Shown here: piece after piece, positions 1-5,840 of the stretch | Numbering within the stretch: position 1 is the first letter of the stretch | Layout: each line of letters begins with the position of its first letter | Source of the DNA: Planctomycetaceae bacterium | GTDB lineage: Bacteria; Planctomycetota; Planctomycetia; Pirellulales; Pirellulaceae | DNA: 9,658 nt | Assembly (NCBI GenBank): GCA_003501565.1 | Contig: DNPC01000149.1 | Span: forward strand, 1 to 9,658 | Direction of reading: 5' to 3' | Notes under the pieces: generated by a model | The model's database searches: none | What the model was told of the DNA's origin: nothing | The model's input: only the letters and a program-made list of their open reading frames with translations | Position numbers and translations under genes: made by a program

Positions 1-297
1 GCGTTCGGAACTAGGGCCGTTGATGGGTTGTCCGTCCATCGTAATTTGCCCACTGTCCGGTGACTCCAGTCCCGCCAGCAACTTGGTGAAGGTGGTCTTG
101 CCGCTACCGGAAAACCCAACAACTGCCAAAAACTCGCCTTCGCGAATGTTCAGATTAATGTTGGTCAGAACTTCGTTGCGGGTCGCACCGGAGCCAAACG
201 CCTTGGATACGCCACGCATCGAAAGCAGGGGTTCCGGTGGCGGTTCAAACGGCTGCAGTTCTGCGGGCTGTGCCCGAGTAACATCGATGATGCTCAT
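1..297 (-). CDS. nrtD: Nitrate/nitrite-type ABC transporter ATP-binding subunit, N-terminal part (cut by window edge)
   Basis: Reading the minus strand from the ATG at 297 gives 99 codons, open to the window edge. This is the start of an ABC ATPase that would energise uptake through NrtB at the inner membrane. After a Pro/Glu-rich N-terminal tail of about 27 residues comes the conserved beta-strand region (LLSMRGVSKAFGSG). Next is a Walker A P-loop, GFSGSGKTT, then the typical LLAGLESPDSGQI continuation. The GFSG(S/A)GKTT form of Walker A is, from memory, common in NrtC/NrtD/CmpC ATPases. Walker B, the signature motif and any C-terminal NrtA-like domain lie outside the window, so NrtC (ATPase plus binding domain) and NrtD (ATPase alone) cannot be told apart. 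It lies 68 nt after nrtB in the same direction, as expected for an operon. GGAG at 312-309, 11 nt before the ATG, supports this start. Confidence 0.88.
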   Translation of the reverse strand, partial: MSIIDVTRAQPAELQPFEPPPEPLLSMRGVSKAFGSGATRNEVLTNINLNIREGEFLAVVGFSGSGKTTFTKLLAGLESPDSGQITMDGQPINGPSSER

Positions 298-298
298 G

Positions 299-326
299 TA
301 ATGCACGACTCCTAATGCACGACTCT
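299..326 (-). repeat. 14-bp tandem duplication carrying the nrtD Shine-Dalgarno
   Basis: Two adjacent 14-bp units, 299-312 and 313-326, match at 13 of 14 bases (TAATGCACGACTC plus C or T). On the transcript strand each unit reads (A/G)GAGTCGTGCATTA. The proximal copy supplies GGAG, 11 nt before the nrtD start codon. The distal copy has AGAG and sits outside normal initiation distance. It looks like a recent local duplication in the nrtB-nrtD spacer. Any effect on translation is inference. Confidence 0.7.
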
Positions 327-365
327 GATGCACTGCACCAGGTCGAATCGTTGGTGCGGGCGAGC

Positions 366-1511
366 TTACGCTGCTGCGTTTCCAAAGCTGACCATGTTCC
401 GCAGGCAAATCATCACGCGATCCAGTGCCAGTCCTATCAAACCGATTACTAAGACACTAAAGGCAATTCTTGCGTAGGTCATACTGCTGCCGTTTTGAAA
501 CTCGTCCCATACGAATTTCCCTAGGCCGGGGTTTTGCGCGAGCATGTCTGCAGCGATTAGGACCATCCAGCCGACACCCAAGCTGATTCGTAGACCGGCG
601 AACATCAGTGGCAGGCTTGCCGGCAAAATGATTTTGAATAGCCGTTGCGACCAAGATAGCTGCAGGACTTCGGCGACGTTGAGGTAGTCCTTGTCTACAC
701 TCGCCACGCCCAAAGTTGTGTTGACCAGTGTTGGCCACAATGAGCACAGCGAGACCGTGATCGCGGAAATCAAAAACGCTTTGACTTGTTCTGTTGGGAT
801 GTTCAGCAGATCGTCCAGAAATATCGCCTCAGAGCTCACACCCGAATAAGCCCAGACGATTACCAGAAATGCCAGTGGCAGCCAGGCAAGTGGGCTTACC
901 GGTTTGAACACCTGGATGAATGGGTTTAATGCAGCGTTGCACCAGGGGCTCATGCCGCACAAGATACCTAGCGGGACTGCTATCAGCGTAGCGACCATAA
1001 AACCGAAGAAGACGGTTTTCAGACTCGTGTAAATCTGCTCAACAAACGTCGGTGCACTAGTGGCTTTGAAGTTGGCTGCGACCACCGCTTGCTTACGGTA
1101 ACTGAGGGCGAGCGCTTCGTAGTTGGACTTTTGCGCTGGCGACTTCGCTTCGGCAGCCAGTAAATCTGCCTTCTTGGCCTTGGCCATCGAAAGCACCGCT
1201 TCTTGGAGTTTCTCTTGCTGCTTGGCCGCACGGGCTGCTTTCGATTCCCGGTGCATCTCAAATAGCTCTGCACCCGCCGCCCAAGTTGCGGAAGGACTCG
1301 GTAGTTCAAGGCTGTCGGTCTTGATCACGTTCGACGCGACGCTCCAGCCGCCAAGGAAAATGAACACCGCCAAGATGGGAACCAACAAGAACTTTGCGAT
1401 TCCCGCCATCTGTTCTTTGGGGTCTTCTCCAAAGCACAATCTGACGAAAGGTTCGAGCACGGGCAGTCCCGCAACATTACAGAACTTGATTAAGTTAGCG
1501 CGCCAGTTCAT
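366..1511 (-). CDS. nrtB: Nitrate/nitrite-type ABC transporter permease with a coiled-coil-like insertion
   Basis: This 381-aa inner-membrane permease would form the channel through which substrate passes from NrtA into the cytoplasm. One hydrophobic helix spans residues 39-60. It is followed by a charged, Ala/Lys/Glu-rich segment at about 80-150 with few helix breakers, probably a coiled coil. The conserved permease core runs from about 157 to 375, with hydrophobic segments near 165-188, 203-222, 245-270, 300-322 and 347-370. The cytoplasmic ATPase-docking loop (EAA loop) is AEVLQLSWSQRLFKIILP at 280-297. The blocks around VSPLAWLP, LWPTLVNTTLGVASVDKDY and AGLRISLGVGWMVLIAADML are typical of NrtB/SsuC-like permeases. 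Ordinary NrtB proteins are about 270-300 residues, so this one is about 90 longer, mainly through the insertion. It lies 106 nt after nrtA and 68 nt before the ATPase gene, on the same strand. The Shine-Dalgarno is weak (GAAGAAA about 12 nt upstream). Family assignment is firm; substrate follows from NrtA and the promoter. Confidence 0.92.
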   Translation of the reverse strand: MNWRANLIKFCNVAGLPVLEPFVRLCFGEDPKEQMAGIAKFLLVPILAVFIFLGGWSVASNVIKTDSLELPSPSATWAAGAELFEMHRESKAARAAKQQEKLQEAVLSMAKAKKADLLAAEAKSPAQKSNYEALALSYRKQAVVAANFKATSAPTFVEQIYTSLKTVFFGFMVATLIAVPLGILCGMSPWCNAALNPFIQVFKPVSPLAWLPLAFLVIVWAYSGVSSEAIFLDDLLNIPTEQVKAFLISAITVSLCSLWPTLVNTTLGVASVDKDYLNVAEVLQLSWSQRLFKIILPASLPLMFAGLRISLGVGWMVLIAADMLAQNPGLGKFVWDEFQNGSSMTYARIAFSVLVIGLIGLALDRVMICLRNMVSFGNAAA

Positions 1512-1554
1512 TGCGTAGTTGTTTCTTCAAGCGAGTTAGGAAGGGTGTTCCACA

Positions 1555-1609
1555 AGCAGGGCACGAACGTGAGCGGCGGAGTTTCACCGCCCCCATACGC
1601 TCGCCTGCT
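1555..1609 (-). other. Nested stem-loop in the nrtA-nrtB spacer
   Basis: Three pairs of complementary arms are nested symmetrically: AGCAGG 1555-1560 with CCTGCT 1604-1609, GAGC 1571-1574 with GCTC 1599-1602, and GGCGG 1575-1579 with CCGCC 1587-1591 around a 7-nt loop. In the transcript the structure begins 8 nt after the nrtA stop codon. There is no U-run, so full termination is unlikely. Hairpins after binding-protein genes in importer operons often stabilise the upstream message or lower downstream expression. That role here is inference. Confidence 0.45.
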
Positions 1610-1617
1610 GCCGCAAG

Positions 1618-3048
1618 CTAGTCTTTGTTGCCAATCTTGAAGCTGTTGATGTAGCCGATTGGATCACGCGCGTCATATTTGTTGCCATCGATGAAGTCGG
1701 TGGTCGGCTCGCGATAACCGTCGTAGCTGGCTGCTGGCAGTTCGCCTGGCGCGAGTAGTCCTTCAGCGACTAGCATCTCTGCCGCTTCGCGGTAGATATC
1801 GGGTTTGTAGATTTCCTTGGCCGTTTCGGCATACCAATCAGCCGTTTTCGACTCCGTGATCTGGCCCCAGCGTCGCATTTGGGTCAGGAACCAAATGCAA
1901 TCAGAATAGTGCGGGTAGCTGGCGTAGTATTTGAAGAACACGTTGAAGTCAGGCATTGGACGCACGTCAGACTTCTGAAAGACGAAGGTGCCGGTCATGC
2001 TGTTGTCGATAACGTCTTCATCCGCTCCAACGTAATCCTTACCGCTCAAGATTTTGGCAGCTTCCTGGCGATTAACCAGCGTTCCCGAATCGTCCGTTTC
2101 ATCCAGCCATTTGCCAGCTCGGATCAGGGCCTTGATTACAGCTAAGTGAGTCTGGGGATTCTGTTCGTTCCAATCAGCGGTTACTCCGAAAACTTTTTCG
2201 GGGTTGTTTTTCCAAATGTCGTAGTTGGTCGTCACAGGTACGCCAATTCCCGATACGACCGCTTTTTGATTCCAAGGTTCACCGACACAGTAGCCCAGGA
2301 TTGTTCCCGCTTCCAAAGTGGCGGGCATATTTGGCGGAGGTGTTACCGATAGGATGACGTCGGCGTCTGTAGTGCCTGCGATATCGGTTGGTGTGTACAT
2401 TCCTGGATGGATACCTGAAGCAGCCAGCCAGTAGCGAATCTCATAGTTATGGGTGCTGACGGGAAACACCATACCCATATTGAAATCCCGACCCTCCTGT
2501 TTGTACTCATCAACGATCGGTTTTAATGAATCGGCCGAGATCGGGTGTTGTGGCTTGTCCGTCTTGAGTGCAGGGTCGTTTTCCTGCATTTGAGCCCATA
2601 TTTCGTTGCTGACCGTTATGCCATTGCCGTTATAGTCCAGCGAGTAGGCGGTGATGATATGAGCCGGAGTGCCGAAACCGATGGTGGCACCAATCGGCTG
2701 TCCAGCCAGCATGTGTGCGCCATCGAGCTGGCCGTCAATGACTCGATCCAGCAGAACCTTCCAATTGGCTTGAGACTCGAGTTTGACGTTGAGCCCTTCG
2801 TCTTCAAAGAAGCCCTTTTCCTTGGCGATGACCAGCGGAGCACAGTCGGTTAGTTTGATGAAACCGAATGTTAGGTTGGCTTTTTCAACGTCCAGTAGCT
2901 TTTTGGCGACATCCGTTTCAGCGATCTCAATCTCGCTGAGGTCTATTTTGTCAGCAGCACTTTCCAGGTCTTCTAAAGTAATTTCGGATCCACCACAGCC
3001 GATGATCAGTGAGGCGAAGAGACAAAAGGGGAGTAACCAAAGACGCAC
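1618..3048 (-). CDS. nrtA: Nitrate/nitrite ABC transporter substrate-binding lipoprotein
   Basis: This 476-aa binding protein of the NrtA/CmpA (NMT1/THI5-like) family would capture nitrate or nitrite outside the inner membrane and deliver it to NrtB. The N terminus is a lipoprotein signal with lipobox IIGC; Cys18 would be lipidated. An acidic spacer at about 21-52 then tethers the globular domain. Family blocks include TFGFIKLTDCAPLVIAKEKGFF at 60-81, LDGAHMLAGQP at 108-118, STHNYEIRYWLAASGIHP at 198-215 and GYCVGEPWNQKAV at 252-264. By recalled alignment, His200 matches the ligand-contacting histidine of cyanobacterial NrtA; Trp96 and Lys262 are candidates for other contacts. Length fits the family (about 440-460 aa plus tether). 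The start is GTG, supported by GAGG at 3062-3059 and by the lipobox lying 18 residues in. The gene heads the operon behind a sigma-54-type promoter, which argues for a nitrogen substrate rather than CmpA-type bicarbonate uptake. Substrate is not proven. Confidence 0.93.
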   Translation of the reverse strand: MRLWLLPFCLFASLIIGCGGSEITLEDLESAADKIDLSEIEIAETDVAKKLLDVEKANLTFGFIKLTDCAPLVIAKEKGFFEDEGLNVKLESQANWKVLLDRVIDGQLDGAHMLAGQPIGATIGFGTPAHIITAYSLDYNGNGITVSNEIWAQMQENDPALKTDKPQHPISADSLKPIVDEYKQEGRDFNMGMVFPVSTHNYEIRYWLAASGIHPGMYTPTDIAGTTDADVILSVTPPPNMPATLEAGTILGYCVGEPWNQKAVVSGIGVPVTTNYDIWKNNPEKVFGVTADWNEQNPQTHLAVIKALIRAGKWLDETDDSGTLVNRQEAAKILSGKDYVGADEDVIDNSMTGTFVFQKSDVRPMPDFNVFFKYYASYPHYSDCIWFLTQMRRWGQITESKTADWYAETAKEIYKPDIYREAAEMLVAEGLLAPGELPAASYDGYREPTTDFIDGNKYDARDPIGYINSFKIGNKD

Positions 3049-3058
3049 GACTGGCCAA

Positions 3059-3062
3059 CCTC
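3059..3062 (-). promoter_or_regulatory. Shine-Dalgarno GAGG fixing the GTG start of nrtA
   Basis: GAGG lies 10 nt before the GTG at 3048-3046. No ATG is available near the lipoprotein signal, so this site decides the start. Confidence 0.65.
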
Positions 3063-3101
3063 AGAATTGCGAGAAGAGAAAAGAACGAACGCAATGTGCA
3101 A

Positions 3102-3117
3102 TGCAAGCGTCGTGCCG
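3102..3117 (-). promoter_or_regulatory. Sigma-54 (RpoN) -24/-12 promoter of nrtA
   Basis: On the minus strand 3117-3102 reads CGGCACGACGCTTGCA. The sigma-54 consensus is TGGCACG-N4-TTGC(A/T), so all fixed positions match except the first T. The invariant GG and GC have the strict 10-nt spacing. Transcription should start around 3088-3093, giving a leader of about 40-45 nt that contains the GAGG Shine-Dalgarno. Sigma-54 promoters need an AAA+ enhancer-binding activator. For a nitrate importer, NtrC or a nitrate-responsive relative is expected (established for the class, inferred here). Confidence 0.72.
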
Positions 3118-3207
3118 TCTTGCCACGTCGATAGATGCCTTACGGCCCTAACGGGGGCCCTCGTTGCGTTGCAGCGCCTTTGGGAGCAGTTTCTTGCCGT
3201 AGCGTCC

Positions 3208-3253
3208 TTCGTAAATCGTACATTTTTGTCAGATTCGGCAAATTCGTAACGAA
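3208..3253. promoter_or_regulatory. Possible upstream activator sites (TTCGTAA repeats)
   Basis: TTCGTAA occurs at 3208-3214 and again at 3243-3249, 35 bp apart. The second lies in the perfect inverted repeat TTCGT-A-ACGAA (3243-3253). Relative to the predicted nrtA start near 3091 they lie at about -120 and -157, where enhancer-binding proteins usually bind. They do not match the classical NtrC consensus, so the assignment is weak. Confidence 0.25.
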
Positions 3254-3411
3254 GAAGTGCCTATTTCTCAGCTCTGCTGCCTACTTCTTGGGCAGACTGG
3301 AGATGCGAGTTTTCTGACTTTGCCGGAAATTCCTCACCGAAAACTCTTATGAAATCGATGTCAAGGAATACTCGATAACGATGATTACTGAAGCAAAGCC
3401 TCAGGCGGGGG

Positions 3412-3423
3412 ATTGCATGCAAT
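3412..3423. promoter_or_regulatory. Perfect 12-bp palindrome, candidate operator of the porin gene
   Basis: ATTGCATGCAAT is its own reverse complement, with no spacer. It ends 30 bp before the porin ATG, where it would overlap or directly follow the porin promoter. No protein is known to me for this exact site. Confidence 0.35.
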
Positions 3424-3431
3424 AGTCTCAA

Positions 3432-3445
3432 CTCCACGGATGGAG
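3432..3445 (+). promoter_or_regulatory. Hairpin enclosing the porin Shine-Dalgarno
   Basis: CTCCA (3432-3436) can pair fully with TGGAG (3441-3445) across the 4-nt loop CGGA. The 3' arm contains GGAG (3442-3445), the Shine-Dalgarno 8 nt before the ATG at 3454. Folding would hide the ribosome site. The stem is only 5 bp, so any control would be modest or need a factor. Confidence 0.4.
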
Positions 3446-3453
3446 CCCCTCTC

Positions 3454-5079
3454 ATGAAATATCTGCTGCGTCACGCGTTGGCCAGCGGTCTGGCCGTCTT
3501 GGCGGTTAGTCCTGTTCTCGCTCAACAAACCTATTCGATAAGCGATACGCCCGCCGCCGAAATCGATCTTGGAACCAGCATCGTCGACGATTCGTCGCCT
3601 GCCAGCCCTTCGGACCGCGTGAGCCAAGGTGTCGATGCGATTCCGCACGCTGACCTGAACTATGTCGCCTCCCCTGCTCCGCTGGCGCCCGCGCCCGCAG
3701 CACCGGCGCCAGCATATTGCCCTGCTCCCAGCAAGGATAAAGCGGAGGAATTGGCAGCGGCGATGAAGGGTGCTTACAAGGGGCTGTTCTATCTGAACAA
3801 CTTTGCGTACCTGAATTCACCTTTATACGATGGTCCGTATTTCCCAGGTGACAGTTTCAAGCAGCTGGGAGACAAGCGACTTGATCTAGGTGGCGAGTTT
3901 CGTTCTCGCTACCACAATGAGAACAACATGCGCGGCCTGGGGTTGACCGGCCGCGATGATCAATTCTGGTTGACGCGGTTACGGTTATTTGCCAACTATC
4001 GAATTACTGACAACATTCGTTTCTACGGTGAATATCTGTACGCAGATTCCGCCGGGGAGACGTTTGGTCCAGGAATGGGGCAGCGGCCAATCGAAGAGAA
4101 CCGCGGCGAAGCCCAGAACCTTTTCTTGGATTTCAAACTACTCGACTCACTCAACGCTCGGGTTGGTCGTCAAGAGCTGTTGCTGGGTGCACAACGCCTT
4201 GTATCGCCACTGGACTGGGCAAATACGCGGCGTACGTTCGATGGCTATCGCTTGACGCATTCAACTGAATCCAATGTCGTAGACATCTTCTATACCAACC
4301 CCGTAAACCGTTCCTTTGCTACGGCTGGAACCAACGAATGGGATAGCTCTGACAATCTCCAGCACTTTTACGGGATCTACAACAGCATCAAAGGCCTCGA
4401 CATCGGCGCTTTGGAGGCTTACTACATAGCGTACGACAACGACAATACGAACTTTTCATTCCATACCTTGGGATCGCGACTTGCCGGTTCGACCGATTCG
4501 TTTCTATACGAATTTGAAGGTGGCGTGCAGTTCGGTGAGAATTCTGATGGCAGCGACCACGGGGCCGGTTTTGCAGTCGCTGGCCTTGGTAAGCAACTGA
4601 GTCTATGCGACGGCGCTTGGAAGCCAACCGTTTGGGCCTGGTATGATTGGGCCTCGGGCGGTGAGCCTGTACAGCCCGCGGCTGGCGACGATGCATTCCA
4701 CCACTATTTTCCGCTGGCGCACAAATATAATGGATTCATGGATTTGTTCGGGCGCCGCAACCTGAACGACGTCAACATGCAGTTCATTACACCTATTGGC
4801 AAGCGTGTGAAATTCTTGCTGTGGTACCACTACTTCTTCTTGGACAAGGCGACGACGCCGTACAGTGTTGTTATGACGCCATATAACGCCGGAAATGCGG
4901 CGGTCAGCAAAGACCTCGGTCACGAGATCGACTGCCTTTTCAACGTTGCTCTCAACGAGCGCAACAGCATGTTGCTCGGCTATTCGTTCTTTGCTGCAGG
5001 TGACTACTACAATACACCTGGCGTTCAGTTCAGCGGCGACGCGGACTTCCTATATTGGCAGTTCCAAAGCCGGTTCTAA
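3454..5079 (+). CDS. Outer-membrane beta-barrel porin, alginate-export (AlgE-like) family
   Basis: This 541-aa outer-membrane channel has a cleavable signal peptide (residues 1-23, cleavage after VLA before QQ). An exported low-complexity region follows, with a Pro/Ala-rich linker at about 72-92, and then a beta-barrel from about 140 to 541. Diagnostic blocks are the strand pair DLGGEFRSRYHNEN (144-157) and FWLTRLRLFANYRI (171-184), and GRQELLLGAQRLVSPLDWANTRRTFDG (238-264), the signature of the Alginate_exp family. The end, DADFLYWQFQSRF, is alternating and aromatic with terminal Phe, as outer-membrane assembly requires. AlgE itself is about 490 aa. Many members outside Pseudomonas are general anion or solute porins, so alginate is not implied. 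It is divergent from nrtA across 405 bp, suggesting joint control and a role in nitrate entry (inference). GGAG at 3442-3445 sets the start. Confidence 0.85.
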   Translation: MKYLLRHALASGLAVLAVSPVLAQQTYSISDTPAAEIDLGTSIVDDSSPASPSDRVSQGVDAIPHADLNYVASPAPLAPAPAAPAPAYCPAPSKDKAEELAAAMKGAYKGLFYLNNFAYLNSPLYDGPYFPGDSFKQLGDKRLDLGGEFRSRYHNENNMRGLGLTGRDDQFWLTRLRLFANYRITDNIRFYGEYLYADSAGETFGPGMGQRPIEENRGEAQNLFLDFKLLDSLNARVGRQELLLGAQRLVSPLDWANTRRTFDGYRLTHSTESNVVDIFYTNPVNRSFATAGTNEWDSSDNLQHFYGIYNSIKGLDIGALEAYYIAYDNDNTNFSFHTLGSRLAGSTDSFLYEFEGGVQFGENSDGSDHGAGFAVAGLGKQLSLCDGAWKPTVWAWYDWASGGEPVQPAAGDDAFHHYFPLAHKYNGFMDLFGRRNLNDVNMQFITPIGKRVKFLLWYHYFFLDKATTPYSVVMTPYNAGNAAVSKDLGHEIDCLFNVALNERNSMLLGYSFFAAGDYYNTPGVQFSGDADFLYWQFQSRF

Positions 5080-5124
5080 GAAGCTCGCTTCCGCATCAAG
5101 CTGCTTCGAAAACAACTAAGCGAC

Positions 5125-5155
5125 AATCATCCGCGGCTAAGCGCCGCGGGTGATT
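5125..5155 (+). terminator. Strong hairpin after the porin gene
   Basis: AATCATCCGCGG (5125-5136) pairs with CCGCGGGTGATT (5144-5155) through 12 bp, one of them a G-U pair, around the 7-nt loop CTAAGCG. It begins 45 nt after the porin stop. No T-run follows, so it may be a Rho-type or stabilising hairpin. The CCGCGG core also resembles dispersed repeats. The rest of 5080-5358 shows no gene. Confidence 0.55.
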
Positions 5156-5322
5156 CGGTGGAGAGATGATTGGGGCATTGGCGATTCATTGAAGAGGTTG
5201 CAGGCCATAGTGCATTAGACTCTCTGACGAGTTGATGTCCGTTGTCTATTTCGGCTTGGGGCATTCTCAATGTTTCCCCACCCTCGTGATGAGAGGCTCT
5301 CCAAGCTTAGTCGACGGTGCCG

Positions 5323-5345
5323 TGCACGGATGCGATGCTCGTGCA
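5323..5345 (-). terminator. Weak hairpin after the small secreted protein gene
   Basis: TGCACG (5323-5328) pairs with CGTGCA (5340-5345) around an 11-nt loop. It starts 13 nt past the stop of the minus-strand gene ending at 5359. There is no U-run, so termination is tentative. Confidence 0.25.
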
Positions 5346-5358
5346 GGAAATAGCTCAG

Positions 5359-5739
5359 TCAGAGTTGACGAGGTTCTTTTCTCCGTGTGTGTTTCTTTGC
5401 GCTTTCTTGGAATTGTTCTGGAGTCATCGAGTAGTAAAGTGCCACAGTATCCCAGGCAACGCCAACTTGAACGCCTCCGGGCCAATCCTCTTTGAATTCC
5501 GAATACGCGTCGACGCCAACGAGCATCATTCGGCCTCCCACTTCTCTGAAGCCCGCATCTTTCAGGACAATGCCTCGCTCACGTTCCGCATCGAGGTACA
5601 GAGTCACGTATTTTCCACCGAATTCCCCCATGGGTTTTTCGTCCCGTTGGTCTGCAAACGCGGCGTGGTTCATTGACACGACGGCGAGCAACGAAAAAGT
5701 CAATAAGGCGATTGCGAAGCAAGTCGTTCGTTTGTTCAT
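5359..5739 (-). CDS. Small secreted protein of unknown function
   Basis: From the ATG at 5739 this is a 126-aa protein. It has a clear signal peptide: MNKR, a hydrophobic core to about residue 22, and likely cleavage after AAFA before DQRDEK (about residue 29). The mature part of about 97 residues has the blocks GGKYVTLYLDAE, GRMMLVGVDAY and VQVGVAWDTVALYYSMTPEQF and ends in a basic tail (KKHTRRKEPRQL). It looks like a compact beta-rich domain resembling small exported proteins common in planctomycetes; I cannot name a family. A TTG 21 nt upstream would add seven residues before the signal, but the ATG fits better. GGAG lies 15 nt before the ATG, rather far. The next minus-strand gene upstream ends 101 nt before this start, so co-transcription is possible. 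A true gene seems likely; its function is unknown. Confidence 0.65.
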   Translation of the reverse strand: MNKRTTCFAIALLTFSLLAVVSMNHAAFADQRDEKPMGEFGGKYVTLYLDAERERGIVLKDAGFREVGGRMMLVGVDAYSEFKEDWPGGVQVGVAWDTVALYYSMTPEQFQESAKKHTRRKEPRQL

Positions 5740-5840
5740 AGCAAAATCCACTGGCTCCAAGAATTCGATTGGCTGTATGAGGTTGAATCAGTCGGTGCCG
5801 CCAGGGGGCGGTTCATCAGAAGCTGGCAATGGAAGTCCGT

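Noticed and set aside
1123..1518. Plus-strand open frame of 131 codons inside nrtB
   Set aside because: It is antisense to a strongly conserved permease gene and has no ribosome site or domain pattern.
1618..3048. Assigning the binding protein as CmpA (bicarbonate) instead of NrtA
   Set aside because: Family motifs fit both, but the sigma-54 promoter and the absence of carbon-concentrating genes in view favour a nitrogen substrate. It is kept as a stated uncertainty.
3144..3159. Hairpin GGCCC-TAACGG-GGGCC as an ANTAR-type (NasT/NasR) leader hairpin of nrtA
   Set aside because: It lies upstream of the predicted sigma-54 start, so it would not be in the leader. Its hexaloop lacks the A1/G4 pattern of ANTAR targets, and no partner hairpin is seen.
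3404..3416. Sigma-54-like GG...GC element upstream of the porin on the plus strand
   Set aside because: The spacing between GG and GC is 9 nt instead of the strict 10, and the remaining bases do not match the -24 box.
3454..5079. Reading the porin as evidence of alginate production
   Set aside because: The Alginate_exp family covers many general porins, and no alginate polymerase or modification genes are present.
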